The translations under genes were made by a program, and so were the position numbers. Source: Deltaproteobacteria bacterium (lineage in GTDB: Bacteria; Desulfobacterota; Binatia; UTPRO1). From it: 32,545 nt of DNA. Below are positions 24,273-32,545 of the stretch, piece by piece. The notes beneath the pieces were generated by a model, which saw only the letters and a list, made by a program, of their open reading frames with translations, did not search any database and was not told the origin of the DNA. The DNA lies in contig JACQEO010000042.1 of NCBI GenBank assembly GCA_016200545.1, forward strand, positions 1-32,545, read 5' to 3'. The stretch's first letter is position 1. Every line of letters begins with the position of its first letter.

Positions 24273-25285
24273 ATGCCGGTGATCGCCGTCGATGCGATGG
24301 GGGGAGACTTCGCGCCCGACGAGGTGGTGAAGGGCGTCGCGCGCGCGTCCCTCGGCACCACGATCGAGTGCGTGCTCGTCGGCGACGAGCACCGCATCCA
24401 GAAGATCCTCGAATCGGTTTCCTACAACCCCGAGCACATCAGCATCCGCCACGCCGCCGAGGTGGTGGAGATGAACGAGCCGCCGAAGGAGGCGCTGCGC
24501 GCGAAGCGCGACGCGTCGATTGCCATGGGCGCGAAGCTCGTCGCCGACGGTCACGCGCAGGCGCTCGTCAGCGCCGGCAACACCGGCGCCTGCATCCTCG
24601 CCTGCGCGCGCCACTTCCGCGCCATCAAGGGGATCCGCAAGACGGCGCTCGCGAGCGTCTACCCGCGGCAGACGGAGTACCCCGGACAGGATCAGCTGGC
24701 GCTCATCCTCGACGTCGGCGCCACGATCCGTTGCGACGCGCTCGACCTGGTGCAGTTCGCGGTCATGGGGAGCGCCTACGCGCGTCGGGTCTCGAAGGTG
24801 GAGCGGCCGCGCGTCGGCCTTCTCAACATGGGGGCGGAGCCGTTCAAGGGGGGCGACGTGCTGGCTGAGGCGTATCAGCGGCTCACGACGCTGCCGGGTG
24901 TCGACTTCGTCGGCAATATCGAGGGCAACGACGTTGCCAAAGGGCGCGCCGACGTGATCGTGTGCGAGGGCCTTCTCGGGAACGTCGTCTTGAAGCTCAT
25001 CGAGGGCATCGCCGATGTCGTCACCGACGTCGCCAGCAACGCCGTCAAGCGGCGCGTCGTCTGGCGCCTCGGCATGACCCTCCTGTCACGCGGTATCCGC
25101 GAGATCGCGCACCTCGCCGACTACACGAAGTACGGCGGCGCGCCGCTCCTCGGCTTCGAGCACCTGTTCCTGAAGGCGCATGGTCGCTCGACGGCTCGCG
25201 CCATCGAGAACGCGGTGAAGGTGGCCGCGAAGGCGGTGCGCGACGGCGTCGCGCAGGAGATCGCGGCGGGGATCCAGGCGCTCCG

Positions 25286-25289
<4 letters not shown>
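24273..25289 (+). CDS. plsX: Phosphate acyltransferase PlsX
   Basis: A 338-residue enzyme converting acyl-ACP to acyl-phosphate for phospholipid synthesis. Family hallmarks: IAVDAMGGDFAPDEVVKG, VSAGNTGACILACARHF, LDVGATIRCDALDLVQFAVMGSAYA, VGLLNMGAEPFKGG, VDFVGNIEGNDVAKGRADVIVCEGLLGNVVLK and YGGAPLLGFEHLFLKAHGRS. GAGGGGGA precedes the ATG. The frequent neighbours rpmF and fabH are absent here. Its stop overlaps the next gene (GTGA). Confidence 0.97.
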
Positions 25290-26409
<1,120 letters not shown>

Positions 26410-26413
<4 letters not shown>

Positions 26414-26793
26414 GCGGGCGTCGCCGCTCGCGAGCGCAACCGTCCGCGGTGGTGATGCTCACGACCGCCCCCTCGCGCGAGGAGGCGGATCGTATCGCCG
26501 CGGCGCTCGTCGACGAGCGCCTGGCGGCGTGCGTGAACGTCGTCGCGCCGATCACGTCGATCTACCGCTGGCGGGGCGCGGTCGAGCGTGCCGAGGAGGT
26601 GCTGCTGCTGGTGAAGACGCGGCGCGCGCGGGTGGCACGCGTCGGCGCGCGCATCCGCGCGCTCCACAGCTACGACCTTCCCGAGGTGATCGCGCTCCCC
26701 ATCGACGCCGGCTCGGCGGCGTATCTCGCGTGGATCGCCGCCGAAACGCCGCTGCCGCCCCCGCCGGCGCGCCGGCGTCCGCGCCGGCGGTAG
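26410..26793 (+). CDS. cutA: CutA divalent-cation tolerance protein
   Basis: A 127-residue CutA1 homologue forming a PII-like trimer: VVMLTTAPSREEADRIAAALVDERLAACVNVV, ITSIYRWRGAVE, EEVLLLVKTR, and LHSYDLPEVIALPIDAGSAAYLAWI. A short basic leader (MSGRRRSRAQPS) and a Pro/Arg-rich tail extend the usual core. GTG 26410 overlaps the preceding stop. The gene is closed by a hairpin at 26796-26820. Confidence 0.95.
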
Positions 26794-26795
26794 GA

Positions 26796-26820
26796 GCCCG
26801 CGGAATTCACTTCCGCGGGC
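26796..26820. terminator. Bidirectional hairpin terminator between cutA and the metalloprotease gene
   Basis: GCCCGCGGAA - ttcac - TTCCGCGGGC is a 10-bp perfect stem with a 5-nt loop. The minus-strand metalloprotease stop codon lies inside the loop (26807-26809). It serves both convergent genes; no long T-run follows on either side. Confidence 0.75.
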
Positions 26821-28171
26821 GACGTCCATCACACGCCGCGAGATCGACCGGTACCGCGGGTATCGTCTGTTGATACGTGCTGTGGAGCCAGACGCGCTCC
26901 GTGACGCGCGCGAGGTCGCGGTCGAGCGGTCCTTCGACGACGAGGACCTTGGTTTCCCGGCGCTCGACGCGATAGGGCGACGGGCCTTGCGACGTCAGCA
27001 CGGTGTCCGCGCTCGTCGCGGCCGCAGCGCCGGGGTGCTTGGCGGCGAGAATCGCGCCGTAGCCGGCGAAGAACTCCGCCGCATCCTGCTCCGTGTCCCA
27101 GGCGCTGAGCCACACGATCGCGAGATCGTCGCCGTGACTGAGCGCCACCATCCGATCGCCGCTCCACCCCGCGGCCATCGTCTGCGCGCGGTCGTGCGCG
27201 AGGAACTGATTCCCGAGCACTTGGATCGTGAACTCGCCGAGCGTCGCTTCCTCGGCGACCTGCCATCCCGCCGGAAGGTACGGCGCGATTCCGCCGACCC
27301 GCACCCCGAGCGGGTACTCCGCGCGTACGAAGTACTTCTCTGGATGGAGGATCTGCTCGGTCGAGAACGGTGGATGTGCGAGGAGCGCGTTGACGCCGTC
27401 CCACCCGGCGCGCTGGTACGCCCAGGAGACGAAGTTGGCGCCGGCAACGTACTGGAAGGCGACGGTCGCGCGGACGGCGTCGGGGATGTCGGGGTACGCG
27501 CGCGCGAGTGCGTCGGGCACGCCCTCGAGCTTGCCGGCGAGCGACACGGCCGCGCTCGGCTTCAGCGTCCCGAGCACCACGGCGAAGCCGGCGAGAGTGG
27601 CGTCGCCTTCGTAGACCGCGTGTCGTGCGAGCTCCGCGTCGTCCTCGCCGAGGTCGTTCCGTCCGACGTCGAGACCGTAGTGTTGATCTTGGAGCGCGTG
27701 GGTGAGCTCGTGGGCGAGCACGAGCTCACCGGCGAAATCGCGTCGCAGCACCCCCTCGACCATGCGCGTGAGGAGATCGGGAGTGATCGCGTCCTCGACC
27801 AGCACCATGCGACGGTCGAGGGGATCGTAGAAGCCGGCGATCTGCTGCCCGTAGAGATCGAGGTAAGCGCGCTCGAGGTCGGTGCCGGGCGGTATCAGGC
27901 CGAGCGCGCCATAGATGCGGCTCAGCTTCGCGAGCTCGTCGGAACTGTATTGTGCGTGCAACTCGCGCTCGAGCATCGTCCGCGCCTCGGCGGCGGGGAC
28001 CGCCTGCAGCGGGACCGGCGACTGGAAGGTGAGGCCGCGCGTCGCCACCAGCTTCGCCTGGACACGGCCCGCGGCATTGGTGTTCACCTGCCCCGCGCGC
28101 ATCAGGTGATAGGATGCGCACCCGCTCGTCGCGAGTGCGTAGGCGACGAGGAGGGCGGCGGCGCGGCTCAC
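26807..28171 (-). CDS. HExxH-type metalloprotease lipoprotein
   Basis: A 454-residue lipoprotein (lipobox ATSGC, Cys18). A zinc-binding HELTH (154-158) in the context LVLAHELTHALQDQHYG, plus a downstream Glu in VYEGDATLAGF (about Glu188), fits a gluzincin-like layout. FYDPLDRRMVLVEDAITP and ILHPEKYF are other conserved-looking blocks. The region after residue 300 may be a separate substrate-binding domain. It starts with GTG (28171) overlapping rlpA's stop, so it is coupled to RlpA and probably acts at the cell envelope. I do not recognise a named family. Confidence 0.8.
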   Translation of the reverse strand: MSRAAALLVAYALATSGCASYHLMRAGQVNTNAAGRVQAKLVATRGLTFQSPVPLQAVPAAEARTMLERELHAQYSSDELAKLSRIYGALGLIPPGTDLERAYLDLYGQQIAGFYDPLDRRMVLVEDAITPDLLTRMVEGVLRRDFAGELVLAHELTHALQDQHYGLDVGRNDLGEDDAELARHAVYEGDATLAGFAVVLGTLKPSAAVSLAGKLEGVPDALARAYPDIPDAVRATVAFQYVAGANFVSWAYQRAGWDGVNALLAHPPFSTEQILHPEKYFVRAEYPLGVRVGGIAPYLPAGWQVAEEATLGEFTIQVLGNQFLAHDRAQTMAAGWSGDRMVALSHGDDLAIVWLSAWDTEQDAAEFFAGYGAILAAKHPGAAAATSADTVLTSQGPSPYRVERRETKVLVVEGPLDRDLARVTERVWLHSTYQQTIPAVPVDLAACDGRRPRK

Positions 28172-28854
28172 TCAGGCTCCTCGGTGACGATGGCCGGGAT
28201 ACCGCTGCTCGTCAGCTCGAGGGCGCGTCGCTCGGCATCGTGACGCTCCGCGTACGGGCCGACGCGCACTCGGTAGAAGAGATCTGCGCGCGCCCGCACC
28301 GGACTTATATAAACGTCGTCATAGCGGGGGGCAAGGTTGGCGCGCAGCGCGGTTGCCTTCTCCTCCTCGCTGAACGAACCCACCTGCACGCAGTAGCGTA
28401 CGATGACGTAGCCGCCCTGCGGCCGCTCGATCACCTCGATGCGTACCGGCGCCGTGCCTGCTCCGACGATGCCGATCGCGTTCGCCGCGGCGTACGAGAG
28501 GTCGATCGCGCGACCTTTCACGAACGGGCCACGGTCGTTGATGCGCACGTCGACCGAGCGGCCGGTGTCGAGGTTGGTCACGCGCGCGCGCGTCCCGAGC
28601 GGCAGCCTCGGATGCGCCGCGGTGAGATCGTCCTGATCGTAGATCTCGCCGCTCGTCGTCGCGTGACCGTGAAAGCCCGGTCCGTACCACGACGCGACCC
28701 CCATCTGCGGTCGCCCCGGCTCCGGGGGTGCGGGGGCGCGTATACCGCAGCCGGCGACGACGAGCGTCGCCACGAGGAGGAGCGCCCGGCGCAGGTGCGC
28801 GCCATTCGCCGACGCACCCGTGAGCGCGCTACTCGTTCCCCTCCACCGCCGCAT
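28168..28854 (-). CDS. rlpA: Septal ring lytic transglycosylase RlpA-like lipoprotein with SPOR domain
   Basis: A 228-residue lipoprotein (lipobox VVAGC, Cys36). The double-psi barrel (about 50-140) contains GVASWYGPGFHGHATTSGEIYDQDDLTAAHPRLPLGTRARVTNL and VRINDRGPFVKGRAIDLSYAAA, the conserved RlpA core. A SPOR domain (about 150-225: YCVQVGSFSEEEKATAL, YRVRVGPYAE) targets denuded septal peptidoglycan. Family members cleave such glycan strands. The N-terminus before the lipobox is long, so an internal start is possible. Confidence 0.94.
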   Translation of the reverse strand: MRRWRGTSSALTGASANGAHLRRALLLVATLVVAGCGIRAPAPPEPGRPQMGVASWYGPGFHGHATTSGEIYDQDDLTAAHPRLPLGTRARVTNLDTGRSVDVRINDRGPFVKGRAIDLSYAAANAIGIVGAGTAPVRIEVIERPQGGYVIVRYCVQVGSFSEEEKATALRANLAPRYDDVYISPVRARADLFYRVRVGPYAERHDAERRALELTSSGIPAIVTEEPE

Positions 28855-28978
28855 CGCGCGCTATCTACGCGAGCGCCGGTCGCGCGACAAGTGCGCGACT
28901 TTCCCGGGTCGCCGCCCTCCCGGCCACGGGTGCTGTCCGTCTCAAGACACCCCTTGCCAGAAACTAGGACACCTGCGT

Positions 28979-29008
28979 CAGGGGCGCAGAAAACCGACGC
29001 CCCTGTTT
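28979..29008 (+). terminator. Hairpin CAGGGGCG...CGCCCCTG with TTT
   Basis: An 8-bp perfect stem with an 11-nt loop and three T residues after it resembles a short Rho-independent terminator on the plus strand. No complete plus-strand gene ends nearby, so it may be a relic of a lost gene. Confidence 0.35.
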
Positions 29009-29380
29009 CGGTCGTCGGTGCGATCCCGCAGGATGCGGCAGCTTCCAGCGTGACGGCCTCGGCACGCGTTCGCGCGGAGATATTGGCAATGGTTGTGGAT
29101 CGCGTCGGCATCACATGATGCCGTAGATGGGGCCAAGTGGCTGCTCCACAATGGAGCAATAGGACGCGGCGTGGCGGCGTGCCGCTGGCTGGATTCGTCC
29201 CAATTGTGGCCAACGTGACCAGATCTTCTGAAGAACGAGGTTGACCCAGCGAAGGCTCGTCTCTCGCGAGATCCGCCGAGCACAAGACCACACAGACCCC
29301 GGGGGTCGCGCCCATCGACGAGGAGGATCTCTGCAGCGGCCCCTGACATAGCGCAGGACACCACCAGCGCACGCCTTTCC

Positions 29381-29411
29381 TTGACACATGCTGGTCCTCC
29401 GATGGTAGATT
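29381..29411 (+). promoter_or_regulatory. Candidate promoter of the secreted Cys-repeat gene
   Basis: A perfect TTGACA (29381-29386) with TAGATT (29406-29411, 19-nt spacer) lies about 35 bp before the AAGGAGGT ribosome binding site at 29433-29440. The spacing is slightly long. Confidence 0.4.
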
Positions 29412-29446
29412 CCGCGCACGTCGCCCGTCACCAAGGAGGTCCCGCG

Positions 29447-31384
29447 ATGCGGTTCTTTCGCGTGCCCCGCGCTCCGGTGCTCGTAGGTGTTCCCCTCCCA
29501 GTCCTCGCCGACGTGCCCGGTTCGATCGGCGCGATCTCCGATGTCGCCCCAATGCGATGCTATCCGCGCAAGCGCCAGCTCGCGGCGCTCGTCGTCGTGT
29601 CAGTATTCTTCCTATTGTTTGGTGCCCGCGCTGTCCGGGCGCAGCCGCGCGCGGAAGTCATGACGGGCGACCTTTCAACGGGTTTCTTCGTTACTACTGC
29701 GTGGATGCTTGACACGGCACATACTGATGTAAAACTTTTCATACGCGCGGCTTTCGCGAAAGGATACACGGTGGACTACCTCCAAGCCGCCACCGTTGAT
29801 CAGGCGATCGCCGCCATTAGTCGGCCGAACGTCCAGCTGGTTATGATAATCGCTCACGGAATTCTGGCGGATCAGGCATGCTCGATTCACACGAACACGT
29901 TTTGTGAAAGGGACAGCGACTGTCCGGAAGGTGAGACGTGCATCATACCGACCAAGAGTGGCCCGTACCAAGAAGGTGTTATCGTCTCCAACGGGGCAGG
30001 GGGCACGACAGCTATAGGTTCATACACGTTTCCCCAGGGTCCCCCGCCTCCCACTTTTCCCGCTGTCCAAGAGGTTATTCTCATCGCGTGCGGTCAGAGG
30101 GACCAGCCGAGCTGGCAGAACCTCTTTCCGAATGCAACGATTTATGGATCGACAGGTAGTACGACCCCTTTTAGTTGGGGGAAGTGGATAAAAGATCACC
30201 CCTTCCCGGATCCTACGGCCGCGGCCCCTGCTGGACCCAATGGCGAGATTGCGCGTCGGCAATCGAGTAGCACAACCGGGAGCGCCTCGTCCCCGGGGAA
30301 TCCAGTGCCTGATCTCAACCCGAGCTTGGCCCCGCTCCCACGGCTCGCGAGCGACGGGCATATCTTTCAGCCGCTCGCGACACCGATGGACCCGTGGTTT
30401 CAAATGCAGCCAGCGCTGACCAGTGACTTTGGTACGCAGACAATGAACCTGATCATTACAGACGATAGTGGCGCAAATCCAGACACGGTTTCCGGCTTCT
30501 CGGTAGCGGGCGGCCACGTCGTTGACCTCCAGGCTGAGGGGTATGCTGATTCGACGTTCGACGTACAAGTCACGAACGGCGCGTTCATTGCGGCATTGGC
30601 AGACCCCGCGAGCGTTACGGCGTCGTACCAGAACGGGTTGGTCCACATCGTCGTCAACCATCCTACGGACGCTTCGCAACAGACGTTGTTTGACGGCGCG
30701 GCAGCAATATTGTTCGGCGTCAATGCGACAGTCATCTGTGGAGGACACAGATCGTTCGGGGGTGATGATCCCGGTTGCATTCCGCCGACCATCACCAGCG
30801 GGCGCTGCGAGAACAGAGTCGCGAAGGCGGCCGCGAAACTCGTAACCGGAATAACGAAATGCCATATCGATCGGGCGCGCGGGAAGTTGACGGACGATGG
30901 TGGTGAGAACGCCTGCGAGTCGGCCGCGATCAGCAAGTTCACGAGCACAACGACGACGGTCGGCTGCGGGTCGTGCGCCGACCTTGCCGCAATTACCTCC
31001 GGGGCCGAGAACCTCATTGATCGCAACAACGATAAAATCTACTGTACCTCGACCGGTACGCCTTTTGGCGGCGACGACACCGGCAACATTCCTCCGGACG
31101 CTCCTAAAGGCGACGTCACCAAGTGTGAGAACCATGTCGCGAAGGCCGCGGCGACACTCGTGGCCGGAATCACCAAGTGCCATGTCGGCCGAGCGAGGGG
31201 AAAGTTGACGGATGTCGCTGAGCAGGTTTGCAAGACCACAGCGCTTAACAGGTTCGAGACCACGAACATCGCCGGGTGCGACAGCTGCACCAACCTGGGC
31301 AGCGTCGGTAGCTTCGTCGAGTCGTCCGTGGATGCCGCAAACAGTTTGGTCTATTGCGCCTCGCCTAACGGTGCGTTCCTCTAA
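29447..31384 (+). CDS. Secreted protein with a caspase-like His/Cys segment and two Cys-rich C-terminal repeats
   Basis: A 645-residue secreted protein; ATG 29447 has a perfect AAGGAGGT ribosome binding site at 6 nt. A hydrophobic signal peptide spans about 42-65 (LAALVVVSVFFLLFGARAVRA), giving an unusually long leader. The N-terminal domain has a His in VMIIAHG (137) and a Cys in ILIACGQ (215). These are placed like the His-Gly and Ala-Cys dyad of caspase-fold peptidases (C14/C25/CHAT type), with a small Cys-rich insert (CERDSDCPEGETC) between. A middle region (about 290-430) is beta-rich. The C-terminus has two tandem Cys-rich units of about 106 residues. The peptidase reading is an inference; no family was recognised. 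Confidence 0.7.
   Translation: MRFFRVPRAPVLVGVPLPVLADVPGSIGAISDVAPMRCYPRKRQLAALVVVSVFFLLFGARAVRAQPRAEVMTGDLSTGFFVTTAWMLDTAHTDVKLFIRAAFAKGYTVDYLQAATVDQAIAAISRPNVQLVMIIAHGILADQACSIHTNTFCERDSDCPEGETCIIPTKSGPYQEGVIVSNGAGGTTAIGSYTFPQGPPPPTFPAVQEVILIACGQRDQPSWQNLFPNATIYGSTGSTTPFSWGKWIKDHPFPDPTAAAPAGPNGEIARRQSSSTTGSASSPGNPVPDLNPSLAPLPRLASDGHIFQPLATPMDPWFQMQPALTSDFGTQTMNLIITDDSGANPDTVSGFSVAGGHVVDLQAEGYADSTFDVQVTNGAFIAALADPASVTASYQNGLVHIVVNHPTDASQQTLFDGAAAILFGVNATVICGGHRSFGGDDPGCIPPTITSGRCENRVAKAAAKLVTGITKCHIDRARGKLTDDGGENACESAAISKFTSTTTTVGCGSCADLAAITSGAENLIDRNNDKIYCTSTGTPFGGDDTGNIPPDAPKGDVTKCENHVAKAAATLVAGITKCHVGRARGKLTDVAEQVCKTTALNRFETTNIAGCDSCTNLGSVGSFVESSVDAANSLVYCASPNGAFL
30806..31384 (+). repeat. 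Two tandem Cys-rich protein repeats (about 318-bp period)
   Basis: Unit 1 starts CENRVAKAAAKLVTGITKCH (codons from 30806) and unit 2 CENHVAKAAATLVAGITKCH (from 31124). Each continues with RARGKLTD, a Cys, a CxxC and a YC near its end. The block GGDD(P/T)G(C/N)IPP precedes each unit. The DNA has diverged while the protein pattern is kept, so the repeat is under selection. Confidence 0.75.
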
Positions 31385-31933
31385 CTGACGTACTGTAGTT
31401 CCCGAGATGAAGCAGAAGGCCGCGACCGATGGCCTGATCGTGTGCCGCCCGCCCCGACCTGAATCGGGCGAGCGGTTGTCGCTCACTCTCCGCCCGTGGC
31501 AACATCCCACAAGCGGCACTTGCCCCATTGGCGCAGGGTGACGCGGTGCGGCCGCCGCTTCCGTCCCGATCTCGGCCACTCTGTCCGCTTCCGTCGATCG
31601 CGGGATCTCGGGCCCGGCGCGACAGTTGCTCCGCTGACGGCGTCCGACGCGCGAGTCGCTGAAGCGTGTGCTGCGAGAGATCGTCGTCAATGGGAGACTC
31701 AGCATGATCACGAAGCTGAAGCGGCAGGAGGTCGCGACCTGACGGGCGTGCGGCCCTGTGGTCGCGCTGCTGGACGCCCCGACCCGATTGCGGACACCGC
31801 GTCTACGCCCTCCCGAAATTCTCGCTGTGTGCGGCGAGCGAGAATATACCTTGTCACGCGGCCGCTGACCGGAGTATGCGGGTTTCCAACACCCATCGAG
31901 CAGCGACGCTCGACGACCCAAAGGGAGAGAGCC
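31385..31933. other. Gene-free region between the two secreted repeat proteins
   Basis: About 550 bp with no convincing gene. A short frame near 31650-31742 ends LREIVVNGRLSMITKLKRQ but lacks a start and a recognised domain. A perfect 9-bp inverted repeat (31818-31845) and a 6-bp hairpin (31896-31913) lie before the next gene. Confidence 0.5.
31818..31845. promoter_or_regulatory. 9-bp inverted repeat upstream of the right-edge secreted gene
   Basis: ATTCTCGCT - 10 nt - AGCGAGAAT is a perfect inverted repeat about 90 bp before the ATG, ending next to a TATACC-like -10. It could be an operator or a hairpin in the leader. Confidence 0.45.
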
Positions 31934-32545
31934 ATGCGCACCTGGACCCTGCTGTTCACCGTTCCGATCGCCCTGCTGGGCACGCCGATGCGTGGCGCGT
32001 GGGCCGATCTGCAAGACATCGCGCCGGGCACCGGGCTGCAGAGCGCCGTCGTCGTCAACACGGGCGCGAATGGGATCTGCGAGACGACCGCGATGCCCGA
32101 CGACCTCCAAGCGACGCCCGTCGGGCAAGGCACGCCGTTCCAGAAGGAGATCCGGTGCGGTGCGAACAAGGTTGCGGAGAGCGCTGCGATGGGGGACGAC
32201 ACGCAGCTCATCCCCGTCGGTGGGGCGTGCCCGAACGCGAACGCCGGGGTGGTCGACACCGGCAATGATGGGATCGCGAACACGCCCGCGGCGGGTGACG
32301 ATGTCCAGCTGATCGCGGTGGGCACGGCGCCGGCGAACACCCCGTGCGTGATCGCAGGGTCGAACGCCACGGCCAATACCACGGCGGCGGCCGATGACGT
32401 GCAAGTGCTGGCGGTGGGCAGCGTGCAGGTGAACACGACGGTCATCCGGTGCGGCCCGAACGGGATCGCCGACACCACCGCGAACAACGTCAATCCTCTC
32501 GGGGATGACGTGCAGCTCGTGGCGGTGGGCGCCGCCTGCGCGAAG
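31934..32545 (+). CDS. Secreted Asp/Asn-rich repeat protein, cut by the right edge
   Basis: An open frame from ATG 31934 (GGGAGAGAG ribosome binding site) to the window end, at least 204 residues. The signal peptide (MRTWTLLFTVPIALLG...RGAWA) is probably cleaved after residue 24. The rest is about five imperfect repeats of roughly 35 residues with the pattern CG-x-NGIA-(D/E)-T ... GDDVQL-(I/V)-x-VG, for example DTGNDGIANT and GDDVQLIAVG. The D-x-G-N-D-G spacing resembles calcium-binding loops of type-III/dockerin kind. A 6-bp hairpin (31896-31913) precedes the ribosome binding site. Function unknown; a surface or matrix structural role is possible. Confidence 0.72.
   Translation, partial: MRTWTLLFTVPIALLGTPMRGAWADLQDIAPGTGLQSAVVVNTGANGICETTAMPDDLQATPVGQGTPFQKEIRCGANKVAESAAMGDDTQLIPVGGACPNANAGVVDTGNDGIANTPAAGDDVQLIAVGTAPANTPCVIAGSNATANTTAAADDVQVLAVGSVQVNTTVIRCGPNGIADTTANNVNPLGDDVQLVAVGAACAK
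31990..32545 (+). repeat. Tandem GDDVQL repeats inside the right-edge gene
   Basis: At least five units of roughly 100-115 bp end in PDDLQATPVG, GDDTQLIPVG, GDDVQLIAVG, ADDVQVLAVG and GDDVQLVAVG. The count continues beyond the window. Confidence 0.7.

Larger units (their letters stand above)
28855..29446. other. Gene-free region upstream of the caspase-like secreted protein
   Basis: About 590 bp without a convincing gene; the frames here are Arg/Ser-rich. It holds a hairpin CAGGGGCG - 11 nt - CGCCCCTG followed by TTT (28979-29005), and a TTGACA (29381-29386) with a weak TAGATT (29406-29411) that may be the promoter of the next gene. Confidence 0.55.

Noticed and set aside
26870..28243. Plus-strand ORF of 457 residues
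   Set aside because: Antisense to the HExxH lipoprotein; that gene has a lipobox and catalytic motif.
31650..31742. Possible transposase C-terminal remnant (ends LREIVVNGRLSMITKLKRQ)
   Set aside because: Too short, no start, and no recognisable transposase motif.
30020..32404. Minus-strand ORF of 794 residues
   Set aside because: Spans both secreted genes and the gap on the opposite strand; the plus-strand genes have ribosome binding sites, signal peptides and protein-level repeats.

Overview
The window is high-GC DNA from a Gram-negative bacterium. It encodes lipoproteins with clear lipoboxes, an RlpA septal-ring protein and a LapA/LapB-like protein tied to LPS assembly. The style (paired ArsA-type ATPases, B12-binding radical SAM protein, repeat-rich secreted Cys proteins) fits a soil lineage of the broad deltaproteobacterial or Binatia type. 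That placement is an inference from gene content only; there is no rRNA or other phylogenetic marker beyond L21, L27 and Obg. No tRNA, rRNA, CRISPR array or intact insertion sequence was seen.

Layout. (1) 1-939: a truncated minus-strand propeller-type secreted ORF, the 5' end of another minus-strand gene, and about 500 bp of gene-free DNA. (2) 940-5887: a compact plus-strand unit of PadR regulator, ABC ATPase, large FtsX-type permease and a KAS III-like enzyme lacking two of the three usual catalytic residues. (3) 5916-8018: a minus-strand gene interrupted by an in-frame TGA, then a B12-binding radical SAM protein. (4) 7906-11643: a minus-strand group of vanadium-haloperoxidase-like lipoprotein, SDR oxidoreductase, ArsR regulator with a palindromic operator at its start, and a TauE/SafE permease. 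(5) 11714-13905: two translationally coupled ArsA/Get3-type ATPases whose active-site losses are complementary. (6) 13906-16346: an S53 (kumamolisin-type) peptidase in AT-richer flanks, bracketed by a 24-bp direct repeat.

(7) 16347-23080: a minus-strand housekeeping operon rplU-rpmA-obgE-proB-proA-nadD-rsfS-lapAB, with many 4-nt overlaps. It joins ribosome biogenesis (L21, L27, Obg, RsfS), proline synthesis (ProB, ProA), NAD synthesis (NadD) and envelope assembly (LapA-LapB fusion). (8) 23193-26793: plus-strand DUF2064 transferase and glutaredoxin-like protein, then plsX from its own promoter, an App1-like HAD phosphatase and CutA, closed by a strong hairpin shared with the convergent genes. 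(9) 26807-28854: rlpA and a HExxH metalloprotease lipoprotein on the minus strand. (10) 28855-32545: gene-poor DNA with two secreted repeat proteins. One has a possible caspase-like His/Cys dyad plus two Cys-rich C-terminal repeats; the other is cut by the window end and made of short Asp/Asn-rich repeats.

The strongest candidates for something new are the ArsA pair with complementary active-site losses, the secreted caspase-like/Cys-repeat protein beside the Asp-rich repeat protein, the degenerate KAS III enzyme coupled to an ABC exporter, and the minus-strand gene with an in-frame TGA.
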